Source: CAXBBB01 sp963841855 (GTDB lineage: Bacteria; Bacteroidota; Rhodothermia; Rhodothermales; BA12). From it: a stretch of 64,000 nucleotides of DNA. Of the stretch, positions 8,465-16,519 are shown in pieces (within the stretch, counting starts at the first letter, position 1; every line of letters starts with the position of its first letter). A model generated the notes under the pieces. That model made no database searches. It had not been told where the DNA came from and worked only from the letters and a program-made list of their open reading frames with translations. Made by a program: the position numbers and the translations under genes. The stretch is from the NCBI GenBank assembly GCA_963841855.1, contig CAWJEJ010000004.1:1-64000 (forward strand), written 5' to 3'.

Positions 8465-9178
8465 ATGTCCGCCCGCCCGACCTTCCGCCCCTACGACACG
8501 CGACGGGAAGCGTCGCAAGCCGCCGCCGAATACGTCGCCCGCTGCCTGCGCGACACGCCTGGCCCGGTCAGTCTGGCGCTCTCGGGGGGCTCGTCGCCTG
8601 CCGACACATACCGCGCGCTGTTGGAGTTAGACGTGCCGTGGGATCGTCTGTGGATCGTGTGGGCCGACGAGCGCTGTGTCGCGCACACGCACGCCGACAG
8701 CAACGTGCGGGCGGCGCGAAAGACGTTTCTAAACAGAGCGCCAATCGACGAGGCACGGATCTTGGAGCCTCCCGCTACGTCGGCCAGCGATCCTAAAGCA
8801 GCGGCCGAGGTCTACCAAAACAGGCTGCACGAAGCGCTCGGCGCCGACTTCGCGCTCACGGTCGCCGTCATGGGTATGGGCGACGACGGGCATACGGCGT
8901 CGCTGTTTCCTGGCTCCCGCTTCCAAGACTTGCCCGGCGACGTAGCGCACACCCTCGCCCCTCCGACCTCGCCCGTCCGCGACCGCCTCACGCTCACACT
9001 CCGAGCACTCAATCGCGCCGAGCACGCCGTCTACCTCGTCTTCGGCGACGCCAAGGCAGCCCACGTCCAGCGTGTGTCCGACGGCGACGCCTGCCCCGAC
9101 GTGCCCGCCGCGTGCGTGCTACCGCAAACTTCCAACGTGTGGTTCGTCGATCAGAGCGCTGCACCGCTCGTGCGCTGA
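8465..9178 (+). CDS. pgl: 6-phosphogluconolactonase
   Basis: It hydrolyses 6-phosphoglucono-delta-lactone to 6-phosphogluconate, the step between zwf and gnd. The 237-residue length is standard. Conserved SLALSGGSSP (about 36-45), WADERCV (67-72) and the glucosamine-6-phosphate isomerase/lactonase signature MGMGDDGHTASLFPG are present. It lies on the same strand as gnd-zwf but is separated from them by the opposite-strand msr genes, so it needs its own promoter. A candidate is at 8431-8438. Confidence 0.93.
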   Translation: MSARPTFRPYDTRREASQAAAEYVARCLRDTPGPVSLALSGGSSPADTYRALLELDVPWDRLWIVWADERCVAHTHADSNVRAARKTFLNRAPIDEARILEPPATSASDPKAAAEVYQNRLHEALGADFALTVAVMGMGDDGHTASLFPGSRFQDLPGDVAHTLAPPTSPVRDRLTLTLRALNRAEHAVYLVFGDAKAAHVQRVSDGDACPDVPAACVLPQTSNVWFVDQSAAPLVR

Positions 9179-9261
9179 CGATTCGCTCTAGTGGAGCGCG
9201 AACCGTCGTAGATTGCGCCCCTTGTCCGTTTCACCATTCGGAGGCGCCGTCCTCCCCCGCG

Positions 9262-10419
9262 TTGGACCTTGACCCCGCGTCTAGTCTGCTCTCGCACGCC
9301 CCTCTGACGGCGTTTGCGGGAGGACTCGTAACCGTTCTGGGCTTTGCCGCTTTCGCCGCACTGACGGCAGGAACGAGGCTGCGGCCGCTCTCGAGCGGGC
9401 ACCGCTCTCGGCTCCGCACGGCGAGCGTAGCGGCGCTCGTCGCTACGGCCTCGGCTCTGGCCGTCCTGCTGTCCGCGTTGGCACCCCATCTGTCCGGAGC
9501 CACCGCGGCCGCCCTGCTGACGTGCTGCGCTGCTGCCCTGGTGGCCCTCTCCAGGTGGGTGTCGGTCCGCCTACCCGCGCGCAACGCCGTCACGCGCCTG
9601 CTCGTGAGCGACTCGGACGGCGAGGATCTGCACGCGCAGCGCGCCGACCCCGAACTCGTCTCTTGGATCACGGACGAAGCGCCGACGCTCGCCACGCAGC
9701 AGAGCGACATGCTCTTCGCCCTCGCCGAGTTCGGGCAGACGACGGCGCGCGAGATCATGGTGTCGCGCGTCGACCTTGCCGCCTTACCCGCGACGGCGAC
9801 GCTCGACGAAGCGCTGACTGCCATCCGCGCGACTGGCCATTCGCGCTTCCCCATCTACGTCGAACACCTGGACAACATCTTGGGGCTGGTGCACGCCAAG
9901 GATCTGCTCTCGGCAGCGGCTTCGCCCGATCGGCCGTTCGGCCTGACCGAGTTCTTGCGCCCTGCCCTCTTCGTCCCCGAGTCCAAACCACTCGACGCGC
10001 TGCTGCGCCAACTGCGCGCGCGCCGGACGCACCTCGCCATCGTGATCGACGAATATGGAGGCACGGCGGGGCTGCTGACGATGGAAGACCTGCTCGAAGA
10101 GATCGTCGGCGACATGCAGGACGAGCGCGACGACGAGGAAGCCCTGCTGCTGCGGCGAAGTGCCGACGCGTTCGAAGTCGACGCGCGGCACAACCTGGAG
10201 GATCTGGTCGAAGAATTGGACCTGGAACTGGCGACCGACCATTTCGACTTCGACACGCTAGGAGGGCTCATCTACGACCGCCTGGGCGCTGTCCCTGAAC
10301 CTGGTGCCACGTGCGATTATGGCCCGCTCCGCATGACTGTCGAGACGGTTCACAACCACCGCATCGGACGCGTGCTCGTTGAAATCGTGCCCCCCGAGTC
10401 TACCGACGAAGAGGGCTAA
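9262..10419 (+). CDS. CBS-pair/CorC-type membrane protein (GldE-like)
   Basis: Three hydrophobic segments (about residues 15-35, 52-74 and 78-98) are followed by a hydrophilic part with a tandem CBS domain (from TTAREIMVSRVDL, about 155-280, including YGGTAGLLTMEDLLEEIVGD) and a C-terminal CorC_HlyC transporter-associated domain. The family is linked to Mg2+/Co2+ transport or, in Bacteroidota, to gliding (GldE). The membrane part is short and lacks an obvious DUF21 signature. No ATG is in frame, and TTG 9262 (MDLDPASSLL, similar to GldE-type starts) is my choice. The frame stays open to 9112. A TAGATTGC promoter-like element is at 9209. The gene converges on mscS. Confidence 0.72.
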   Translation: MDLDPASSLLSHAPLTAFAGGLVTVLGFAAFAALTAGTRLRPLSSGHRSRLRTASVAALVATASALAVLLSALAPHLSGATAAALLTCCAAALVALSRWVSVRLPARNAVTRLLVSDSDGEDLHAQRADPELVSWITDEAPTLATQQSDMLFALAEFGQTTAREIMVSRVDLAALPATATLDEALTAIRATGHSRFPIYVEHLDNILGLVHAKDLLSAAASPDRPFGLTEFLRPALFVPESKPLDALLRQLRARRTHLAIVIDEYGGTAGLLTMEDLLEEIVGDMQDERDDEEALLLRRSADAFEVDARHNLEDLVEELDLELATDHFDFDTLGGLIYDRLGAVPEPGATCDYGPLRMTVETVHNHRIGRVLVEIVPPESTDEEG

Positions 10420-10440
10420 CGCCAGATCGCCGCTGGGTTG

Positions 10441-11292
10441 TCAGACGACCGAAGAGGCGGTCGGCGAGTCCAGATGCACGTCCACCTGAGGATACGGAAT
10501 GCCGATTCCAGCGCTGTCGAGCGCCCGTTTGGCATCGACGGCTAGACGTTCCTTGACTGCCCAAAAATCGGCTGTCTCCACCCAGACGCGCAGAACATAA
10601 TCGACGGACGAGGCGCCCAGTCCGGTCAGGTAGACCTGAGGAACGGCGGGTGCTACGTCGTCGGAGAGGCGGCCTTCGACGCTGTCGGCGACGCGTTGCA
10701 GCACGTCGCGCGTCTGCTTGAGATCGGCGTCGTACGAGATGCCGATTGATAGGTCGGCGCGGCGGATCGGGTGATGCGTGATGTTCTCGATCGTCGAGCC
10801 GAAGATGGCGCCGTTGGGCACGATGATGCGCCGGTTGTCGGGCGTGTCGAACTGCGTCGCAAACAGATCGATGGCGATCACCTTGGCCGTTATGCCCGCC
10901 GCGTTGACCACGTCGCCCGCTTTAAACGGGCGAAACAGCAGCAGCATCACACCCGACGCGAAGTTGCTCAGCGTGCCCTGGAGCGCCAGCCCGACCGCCA
11001 GTCCCATCGCGGCGATGACGGCGGCAAACCCTACAATCGAGACGCCGACCATTTCCAAAACGGCCAAGAAGCCCATCACGAGGATGGCATAGCGGACCAG
11101 CGAGGCCAGAAACTTGGCGAGCGAGTCGTCGATCTTGGACCGTTCGAGCGACCGACGGACTTTCTTCTGCGTCCACTTCGCGATGGCGAACGTGAGGTAG
11201 AGCAGAACCAGCGCGCCGACCAGCTTGAGCAGCCAGCCAAGCACGATGGAGAAGTCGAACGTTTCGATCACGCCTGCGAGGTCGAGATTCAT
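10441..11292 (-). CDS. mscS: Mechanosensitive ion channel, MscS family
   Basis: The 283-residue protein matches small-conductance MscS in length and layout: three N-terminal membrane helices (about 15-38, 60-85, 90-128), the third carrying the pore-lining Gly/Ala-rich run AAMGLAVGLALQGTLSNFAS. The MS beta domain follows (RPFKAGDVV ... VPNGAIFGSTIENIT), then the C-terminal alpha/beta cage domain. It opens under membrane tension to release solutes during hypo-osmotic shock. The stop lies 22 nt from the convergent CorC-type gene. A TAGTTTCC element lies 33 nt upstream of the start. Confidence 0.93.
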   Translation of the reverse strand: MNLDLAGVIETFDFSIVLGWLLKLVGALVLLYLTFAIAKWTQKKVRRSLERSKIDDSLAKFLASLVRYAILVMGFLAVLEMVGVSIVGFAAVIAAMGLAVGLALQGTLSNFASGVMLLLFRPFKAGDVVNAAGITAKVIAIDLFATQFDTPDNRRIIVPNGAIFGSTIENITHHPIRRADLSIGISYDADLKQTRDVLQRVADSVEGRLSDDVAPAVPQVYLTGLGASSVDYVLRVWVETADFWAVKERLAVDAKRALDSAGIGIPYPQVDVHLDSPTASSVV

Positions 11293-11317
11293 GCGAGAAG
11301 ACAGATAGAAGAGCAGC

Positions 11318-11325
11318 GGAAACTA
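11318..11325 (-). promoter_or_regulatory. Candidate -7 element of mscS
   Basis: The minus strand reads TAGTTTCC, with its first base 33 nt upstream of the mscS ATG. It matches the TAnnTTTG-type element at the spacing seen for other genes in the window. Confidence 0.4.
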
Positions 11326-11382
11326 CCGCTCTCCTCCTCCGATCTCACCACCCGCCCCCGAACCCTCACCGAGAGGGCCGCC

Positions 11383-11847
11383 TCAGTGCTTCTGATGCGC
11401 GACCTCTTCGTCGAGCATGATCCACAGATCGCGCACGTCGTGCGGCAGCGCGTTGAAAATTTTCCCGGCGACGCCCCGGTCGACCTTGTCGTTGAGGGCC
11501 GTGAAGACGGCTTTGGTGGCGTCCTGAGCCGAGAAGTCGGCGTTCTGCAGCAGAATGCGGTCGTACACCTTGGCGCTCCAGCTCGCCAGGTCGCGGTAGT
11601 CGGCGGGCTGATCGGCCGGGCGGAATCCTTCGAAGTACATGCCCCGCACGACGACGGGAAGCTGGGACGAAAGCGCTGCACACAGGTCGACCGGCAGGCG
11701 TTCGCGGAGCGTTTGGAGCACGGCGCGGGCGGCGTGGTAGGCGTCCTGCGTGGTCGGCTCGTCGTCGAAAGGCAAGCCCTGACGAACGGTTTCGAGAAAG
11801 GCGTAGGTGTCGGAAAGAGCGGTGTCGAGCGTTTTGAGCGAGGCCAT
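11383..11847 (-). CDS. DUF2267 family protein
   Basis: The 154-residue soluble protein matches the DUF2267 pattern: helical repeats with LPVDLCAALSSQLPVVVRGMYFEGF followed by a second copy ending in FNALPHDVRDLWIML. The family resembles colicin-immunity/heat-stable helical proteins of unknown function and is frequent near stress genes. It is upstream of mscS on the same strand with a 90-nt gap. No catalytic residues can be assigned. Confidence 0.78.
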   Translation of the reverse strand: MASLKTLDTALSDTYAFLETVRQGLPFDDEPTTQDAYHAARAVLQTLRERLPVDLCAALSSQLPVVVRGMYFEGFRPADQPADYRDLASWSAKVYDRILLQNADFSAQDATKAVFTALNDKVDRGVAGKIFNALPHDVRDLWIMLDEEVAHQKH

Positions 11848-12193
11848 CGGTGGAATTCGGTTGGATGAGCCAGTTAGATCCGTCAGCCACCGCTCGTGTT
11901 CGCGGCCTTCGTAGCTCTTGCCGACTCGTTACCGAATCTCGAACCGCTCGGACGATGCGGCGCGCATCTCCACCAGTGAACGTACGCACGCGGGCGCGGC
12001 AGCTCTCTCCACCCTCGCGTCGTCCGCGGCGGTGCGCGAGACGCTGCGTGTAGCGCGTCCGAGTTGCGAGAGACGCAGTTCTCTGGTGCAGACGCCTCTC
12101 GATCGGCAAGCAGGTGTCGGGTAGCGACGCTGCGAATGCTCGTCACGCACGAGGTACGGGTGAGAGTGCGGTTGTCAAGAGAGGCCGGGTGCG
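11848..12193. other. Gene-free spacer
   Basis: No protein-like frame is found in this 346-nt stretch. The open frames present have Arg/Ser-rich composition typical of non-coding GC-rich DNA. It presumably holds the promoter of the DUF2267 gene and the 3' end of the lipoprotein transcript. I see no hairpin with a T tract and no repeat copy. Confidence 0.45.
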
Positions 12194-12586
12194 CTACCGA
12201 ACGTCGAAGCGGTTGGAGCGCACGTCTCGGATCTGCCCGTTTACCTCTACCTGCGTCACCGCTTGGTAGGCTCCGGGAATCAGAGACCTGGACTCGAACC
12301 TGTTGCCTCCCTCGACCTCGGCTCCAGGAGCGAGCGAGAACCGCTCGCCCGAGCACCGGATGTGCGGATCCAAGTATCGCATGCCCGTTTCGAGATGCTC
12401 GATGGGCGTCGTGCAGAGCGCATACCCAATCGGCGCAGGCGACCGGTTGATCAGACGCACCGTCACCTGGGTATTCGCCTCGTCGAACGATGCCTCGAGC
12501 GCGACATGTCCCGACGCGCTGCCATCGGGTCCGAAGATTTGGCACGCGCTGAACGTGAGCGCGAGGAGCAAGGCGAGCGGTTTCAT
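12194..12586 (-). CDS. Small lipoprotein of unknown function
   Basis: This 130-residue protein begins with a lipoprotein signal (MKPLALLLALTFSAC, lipobox FSAC, Cys15) and continues as a single predicted beta-rich domain (ALEASFDEANTQVTVRLINRS ... RSNRFDVR), reminiscent of Ig-like periplasmic domains. The longer open frame reaching back over the divergent hydrolase gene was discarded, because ATG 12586 places the lipobox correctly. A divergent promoter region separates it from the hydrolase-OsmC gene: TAGACTTG lies 31 nt before this start. Confidence 0.75.
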   Translation of the reverse strand: MKPLALLLALTFSACQIFGPDGSASGHVALEASFDEANTQVTVRLINRSPAPIGYALCTTPIEHLETGMRYLDPHIRCSGERFSLAPGAEVEGGNRFESRSLIPGAYQAVTQVEVNGQIRDVRSNRFDVR

Positions 12587-12609
12587 GGCGGATGTCGTCG
12601 GGTGTCTCG

Positions 12610-12617
12610 CAAGTCTA
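12610..12617 (-). promoter_or_regulatory. Candidate -7 element of the small lipoprotein gene
   Basis: The minus strand reads TAGACTTG, 31 nt upstream of the lipoprotein ATG. It faces away from a similar element (12659-12666) for the divergent gene, so the 103-nt gap would hold two back-to-back promoters. Confidence 0.35.
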
Positions 12618-12658
12618 CCACGAATGCACGGATGGAGCGCAGCCAGCGCGCCGAACCG

Positions 12659-12666
12659 TAGGTTAC
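12659..12666 (+). promoter_or_regulatory. Candidate -7 element of the hydrolase-OsmC gene
   Basis: TAGGTTAC lies 31 nt before ATG 12690. Position and core agree with the other TAnnTT elements. It is the partner of the divergent element at 12610-12617. Confidence 0.35.
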
Positions 12667-12689
12667 TTCTGTTCAATCGTACCCCTGCC

Positions 12690-13892
12690 ATGTCGATCAC
12701 CTTTCCCAACGCCGACGGCGTCGACCTCGCCGCCCAGATCGACCTGCCCGCCGAGGGCACGCCGCGCGCCTGGGCTCTGTTCGCGCACTGCTTCACGTGT
12801 ACCAAAAACCTGCGCGGTGCGACCGAGATCGCGCGAACGCTGACGGCAGCGGGCTTTGGCGTGCTCCGGTTCGACTTCACCGGTCTTGGCGAGAGCGAAG
12901 GCGAGTTCGCCGAGACGACGTTTTCGAGCAACGTGGCCGATCTGGTGGCCGCCGCCGAGTTTTTGGAGCGCGAGTACCAGGCGCCCGCTCTGCTCGTCGG
13001 CCACTCGCTCGGCGGCGCGGCCGTCCTGATGGCGACGCCGCTGATTGGCAGTGTCGAGGCTGTCGCGACGGTCGGCGCGCCGTTCGATCCCGCGCACGTG
13101 CGCCACCTGCTGGAGGATAATCTGGACGAGATCGCCCATGCCGGAGAAGCTACCGTCCGCATCGGAGGGCGTCCGTTTCGGGTCAAGCAGCAGTTCGTCG
13201 ACGACCTGCAGGCGCTCGATGCCCGTTCCTATCTCGCCTCGCTCGACACCGCTCTGCTCGTGCTCCACGCGCCGGGCGACGCAACCGTCTCGGTCGACAA
13301 CGCGCGCCTGATCTTCGACTCGGCGCGTCACCCCAAGAGTTTCGTCTCGCTCGACACCGCCGACCACCTGCTCTCGAAACCCGATGACGCGCGCTATGCC
13401 GGACAGGTCATCGCTGGGTGGGCTAGCCGCTACGTCGATCTAGCCGAAGCCGAGCCTGCTCCCACCGGGCACGATCACGTCGTCACGCACACGCGTCACG
13501 GGTTTCGGACCGAAGTGACGGCGGGGCGCCACACGTGGGTTGCCGACGAACCCGTCAGCGTCGGCGGCGAGGATTTGGGCGCGACGCCGTACCAACTGCT
13601 CGCCGCCGCGCTAGGCACCTGCACGGGCATGACGCTGCGCATGTACGCCGATCACAAGAAGTGGCCGCTTGGCGGCGTCCGCGTCACGGTTCGGCACGAG
13701 AAAAAGCACGCCGCCGACTGCCACGACTGCACCGATAAGGACACCAAACTCGACCACCTGACACGCATAATCGCCGTCGAAGGCAACCTCACGGCCGAGC
13801 AGCGAGCGCGCCTGATCGAGATCGCGAACAAATGCCCCGTCCACCGCACGCTCGAAAGCGAGATCGTGATCGTGACGCAAGCTGCGCACTAA
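12690..13892 (+). CDS. Bifunctional alpha/beta hydrolase-OsmC protein
   Basis: The 400-residue protein joins two domains. Residues 1-255 form an alpha/beta hydrolase with the nucleophile elbow GHSLGG (Ser106), an acid in HAPGDATV and a late His in DTADHLL. Residues about 265-400 form an OsmC/Ohr-like domain with its two conserved Cys (ALGTCTGMT and NKCPVHRTL), the pair that reduces organic hydroperoxides in Ohr/OsmC. This fusion is a known architecture. The hydrolase may supply or release a peroxidised ester for the OsmC part, but the substrate is unknown. ATG 12690 begins the hydrolase fold, and codons upstream of it were rejected as non-coding. Confidence 0.9.
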   Translation: MSITFPNADGVDLAAQIDLPAEGTPRAWALFAHCFTCTKNLRGATEIARTLTAAGFGVLRFDFTGLGESEGEFAETTFSSNVADLVAAAEFLEREYQAPALLVGHSLGGAAVLMATPLIGSVEAVATVGAPFDPAHVRHLLEDNLDEIAHAGEATVRIGGRPFRVKQQFVDDLQALDARSYLASLDTALLVLHAPGDATVSVDNARLIFDSARHPKSFVSLDTADHLLSKPDDARYAGQVIAGWASRYVDLAEAEPAPTGHDHVVTHTRHGFRTEVTAGRHTWVADEPVSVGGEDLGATPYQLLAAALGTCTGMTLRMYADHKKWPLGGVRVTVRHEKKHAADCHDCTDKDTKLDHLTRIIAVEGNLTAEQRARLIEIANKCPVHRTLESEIVIVTQAAH

Positions 13893-13933
13893 CGGGGTCG
13901 TGTTGCAGGTCGAATGGTGACAGGGAACATCGC

Positions 13934-13966
13934 TCGTAGGGGAGGCTCGGCGAGCCTCCCCTACGA
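13934..13966. repeat. R2-like hairpin (GTAGGGGAGGCTC type)
   Basis: TCGTAGGGGAGGCTC and its exact complement flank a 3-nt loop, a 15-bp perfect stem. It sits in the 87-nt gap between two convergent genes and has no T tract. It may act as a bidirectional RNA end or stability hairpin. The CCCCTACG end is shared with copies at 48587 and 61531. Confidence 0.6.
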
Positions 13967-13979
13967 CATCGCATTCGCA

Positions 13980-14939
13980 TCATCCCACCAACCACCCGCA
14001 CGCCTGCCCCACCGCCTCGCCGATCCGGTTATCCGGCGCCCCATGGTACAGATACCCGCCACGAAACGGCCCAATCGTCCGAATCAGCACCTCGCACGCG
14101 GCATGACGACGTGCCAAACTCTCTTCTTCCCCGCCAAGCGGATAGCCCGCCAGGAACGCATCGCGGCAGCCCTGAGCAGCGGGCGTTGCGAGCGTGTGGA
14201 CGAGCATCCACAGGTGCGCGCGCAGATGCCCCACGTCCTGCGCCGGACGGCCGAAATGAGCAAACTCCCAGTCGATCAGCCGCAGATCGGTGTTGGGCAG
14301 CACGAGGACCGAGCGCGGCCACAGATCGCCCATCGTCAGGCAGCGTCCCGGCTGCTCGAACGTCTCGCCGAGCGCCCGGGCCGACGCGCCGAGCGCCGCA
14401 GCATCGGGATAGCCGAAGTCGCTCAGCCACGTTTCGACGGCGCCATATTGGACCCGCGAGCGGACGCGCTGAACGTCGGCGTTGTCGAACGACTTGGCGA
14501 GATCACCCTCGCCCCTCGTGCGCTCGTGAAGCTGGCCCAGGAAGCCCGCGATGCGTCGCCCCACATCGGCTGACTGGTCAGGATCAGCGTCTTTCAGCCA
14601 CACGTCCAAGGCCAGAGCGTTGTCCACATTTTCCATCACGAGCAGGCGGCGCAGGGAGTCGGTGGCTAGTGGATGCGGAGGACGCAGCGCATCCATTGCC
14701 AACTCGGCGAGCGGTCCACCCGGCTCGAACAGTGCTAGCGCTCGCGATTCGAGAAGAACGCGGTCGGGCGATAGAACGGCGCCTGCCACCTCGCCCGAAG
14801 CATGTTTGGCGACGACCGATCCGTCAGCAGTCGAGACGCGCCAGACGTGGTTGAGCAGCCCGCCCGTGAGCGCTACTGGCTCGCCCGTAGGATCGAAACC
14901 CAGGCCGCGCATCGCCTCGACCAGTTCGCCCGTCGTCAC
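13980..14939 (-). CDS. APH/choline-kinase-fold phosphotransferase
   Basis: This is a 319-residue aminoglycoside-phosphotransferase-like kinase. Residues 1-70 hold the start of the N-lobe with VVAKHA. The catalytic loop reads CLTMGDLWPRSVLV (normally HGDLHxxN) and the metal-binding motif reads LIDWEFAHFG (normally IDWE/DFG). Such proteins phosphorylate small alcohols, sugars or antibiotics with ATP. The His and Asn of the canonical catalytic loop are replaced, so activity is uncertain. The GTG start overlaps the phosphorylase stop by 4 nt (GTGA), pointing to coupled translation and a related substrate, perhaps a sugar or sugar-derived product of nucleoside cleavage (inference). Confidence 0.78.
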   Translation of the reverse strand: MTTGELVEAMRGLGFDPTGEPVALTGGLLNHVWRVSTADGSVVAKHASGEVAGAVLSPDRVLLESRALALFEPGGPLAELAMDALRPPHPLATDSLRRLLVMENVDNALALDVWLKDADPDQSADVGRRIAGFLGQLHERTRGEGDLAKSFDNADVQRVRSRVQYGAVETWLSDFGYPDAAALGASARALGETFEQPGRCLTMGDLWPRSVLVLPNTDLRLIDWEFAHFGRPAQDVGHLRAHLWMLVHTLATPAAQGCRDAFLAGYPLGGEEESLARRHAACEVLIRTIGPFRGGYLYHGAPDNRIGEAVGQACGWLVG

Positions 14940-15745
14940 GAGTCGAAGCGGTACAGGTGATTGCCGAACGCGACCGGCTCGGCGCGCTGCAAAAAGGCTT
15001 CGACGACGCGCTCCATCGCGTGGCGCGAACTGTCGAGCGTGGCTGTCACGCCGCCGGAGTGAGGGTTGTCGCGCCCCGGAACCGAATATTTGTGGCCGAC
15101 GACCAGTCCGGCGCATGTGATCTCCAACTCGTTCGCCAGCACGACTTCGGGCGCCAGCGTCATCGAGTTGACCTGCCCGCCCAGCACCTGCCACATCCTG
15201 TTCTCGGCAGCGGTTTTGCCCCTCGGTCCGCCCGCATAGGCGAACACGACGTCGCGTGCGCCGACCGGAGCACCGGCATCGCGCGCAATCCCCGCCACCT
15301 GATCCGAGAGCGCGGCCGAGAACAGTCCTTCGTTCAAGACCAAGTGGCCGTGATCCGGCGATGGGCGCTCGAACATCGTACACGTCGATCCATCGGGCAG
15401 GCGGTTGTCGAGCATCATCAGGTCGCCCAACAGCAGCGGCTCGAACAGCGGCAACGACGCGTCCATTACGCCGACGCTGCTCGTCACCAACAGCGCCCCG
15501 ACGCCGACGCTACGCAGCGCCCACGCCTGCGCCCGGTAGTCGATCTGGTTGGGCAGCAAGCGGTGCGGCTGTCCGTGACGAAACAGCGCATACGCCGGAC
15601 GCTCGGTCTGGGCTTTGAATAACCGCTGAGTCCCCCATGGCGTGTCGACATCGACCGGAGTCATCGCCAAACCGCCCGGACGGTCGACGCGGTAGGCGCT
15701 GCCCAGGATGACGGCGACGGCGTTTTGATGTGCTGAACGTGTCAT
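14936..15745 (-). CDS. Nucleoside phosphorylase, PNP/MTAP family
   Basis: The 269-residue protein resembles purine-nucleoside/methylthioadenosine phosphorylases: ALFRHGQPHRLLPNQIDYRA matches the phosphate-binding RHG and HxxxPxxxNYRA region of MTAP, followed by VTSSVGVM and a middle region with EGLFSA. These enzymes split a nucleoside with phosphate into base and (thio)ribose 1-phosphate. The GSxN-type C-terminal substrate motif of PNP is not obvious, and the tail has HKYSVPGRDNPHSGG, so the substrate is uncertain. ATG 15745 was chosen because the extension upstream runs into an R3 hairpin. The gene is coupled to the kinase gene downstream and follows the GATase-like gene by 90 nt. Confidence 0.72.
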   Translation of the reverse strand: MTRSAHQNAVAVILGSAYRVDRPGGLAMTPVDVDTPWGTQRLFKAQTERPAYALFRHGQPHRLLPNQIDYRAQAWALRSVGVGALLVTSSVGVMDASLPLFEPLLLGDLMMLDNRLPDGSTCTMFERPSPDHGHLVLNEGLFSAALSDQVAGIARDAGAPVGARDVVFAYAGGPRGKTAAENRMWQVLGGQVNSMTLAPEVVLANELEITCAGLVVGHKYSVPGRDNPHSGGVTATLDSSRHAMERVVEAFLQRAEPVAFGNHLYRFDS

Positions 15746-15773
15746 GTCAGCGGCGGCTCTCAGACGAAACTCG

Positions 15774-15806
15774 AAACCTGACAGGTTTTGAAAACCTGTC
15801 AGGTTT
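15774..15806. repeat. R3 hairpin, variant A
   Basis: AAACCTGACAGGTTTT is followed by one G and its exact complement, a perfect 16-bp stem. It lies in the 90-nt gap between the GATase-like gene and the phosphorylase gene, both minus strand. It could weaken read-through or protect an RNA end within the cluster. A related hairpin is at 47376-47408. Confidence 0.75.
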
Positions 15807-15835
15807 GACTCCAACCATATCGAAGGCGACCCTGC

Positions 15836-16519
15836 TCACATCAACACCGGCAGCGCGTGGCGGCCGACGCCGTACGCGCCGTCGTCGACGCGGAATTTGC
15901 CTTCGGGCTCGACGCCGCACAGCCACTTGGTCAGACTATCGCAAAAGTGATCCAGGTGGGCGACTTGCTGGATGCCGTGCTCGACGATGGGATCGAGCGT
16001 CGACGCGAACAGAGTGCCGCCGTAGCGGTCGGTCTGCCACGAGATCGGCTCACCCTGAGCGTTGCGCTGGATCACGTCCGCGCCTTCGGGGACGCGCGTG
16101 TAGATGCCGTGTACGTGCCAACAGGCGTGGCGCGGGGTCAGGCCTCGGAAGACGGGGTGCGTGTGATCGGTCTGCGAGACGGGCGGATTCCACGGGTCGT
16201 CGACCCACCAGTAGTTGTTGACCGGACGATCCTCCCACTGGGCGTCGAGCCAGTCGGGGTTGGAATCGCCAAACACGGCGATCTTTCCGCCCTCGCTCAG
16301 GAAGCGGTAAAGGACGTCTTTGCGCTCAGCCAAAACATCCTGATTCGACTGAAACGGAATCACGAGCGCGTCAAGACCCGCGACGGCTTCATCGGTCAGC
16401 GCGTGGACGTAGATCAGGCGATAGAGGTCGCGGTACTTGGGCGCCGTCGCGAACGCGTACTGGCTCCAGACGCCGTTGAAAATCAGGCCGATGCGGGCTG
16501 TGTTGGAGAGTTCAGACAT
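15836..16519 (-). CDS. Glutamine-amidotransferase-fold (ThuA-like) protein 1
   Basis: The 227-residue cytosolic protein has the alternating beta/alpha pattern of class I glutamine amidotransferase/ThuA-like domains: ARIGLIFNG, LDALVIPFQSNQD, GGKIAVFGDSNPDWL, HPVFRGLTPRHACWHVHGIY and a late HGIQQVAHLDHFCDSL. At the nucleophile-elbow position (FGDS) there is no Cys, so it is not an ordinary glutaminase. ATG 16519 begins the fold, and the longer upstream frame lies inside the preceding gene. It overlaps that gene by 8 nt and shares several motifs with it, suggesting tandem duplication. The role is unknown, perhaps binding or processing of the substrate imported by the YnjBCD-like transporter (inference). 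Confidence 0.68.
   Translation of the reverse strand: MSELSNTARIGLIFNGVWSQYAFATAPKYRDLYRLIYVHALTDEAVAGLDALVIPFQSNQDVLAERKDVLYRFLSEGGKIAVFGDSNPDWLDAQWEDRPVNNYWWVDDPWNPPVSQTDHTHPVFRGLTPRHACWHVHGIYTRVPEGADVIQRNAQGEPISWQTDRYGGTLFASTLDPIVEHGIQQVAHLDHFCDSLTKWLCGVEPEGKFRVDDGAYGVGRHALPVLM

Noticed and set aside
13980..15745. Methionine-salvage operon (mtnP plus mtnK)
   Set aside because: A phosphorylase makes methylthioribose 1-phosphate directly, so a methylthioribose kinase would be redundant. The kinase lacks MtnK length and motifs, so I kept family-level names.
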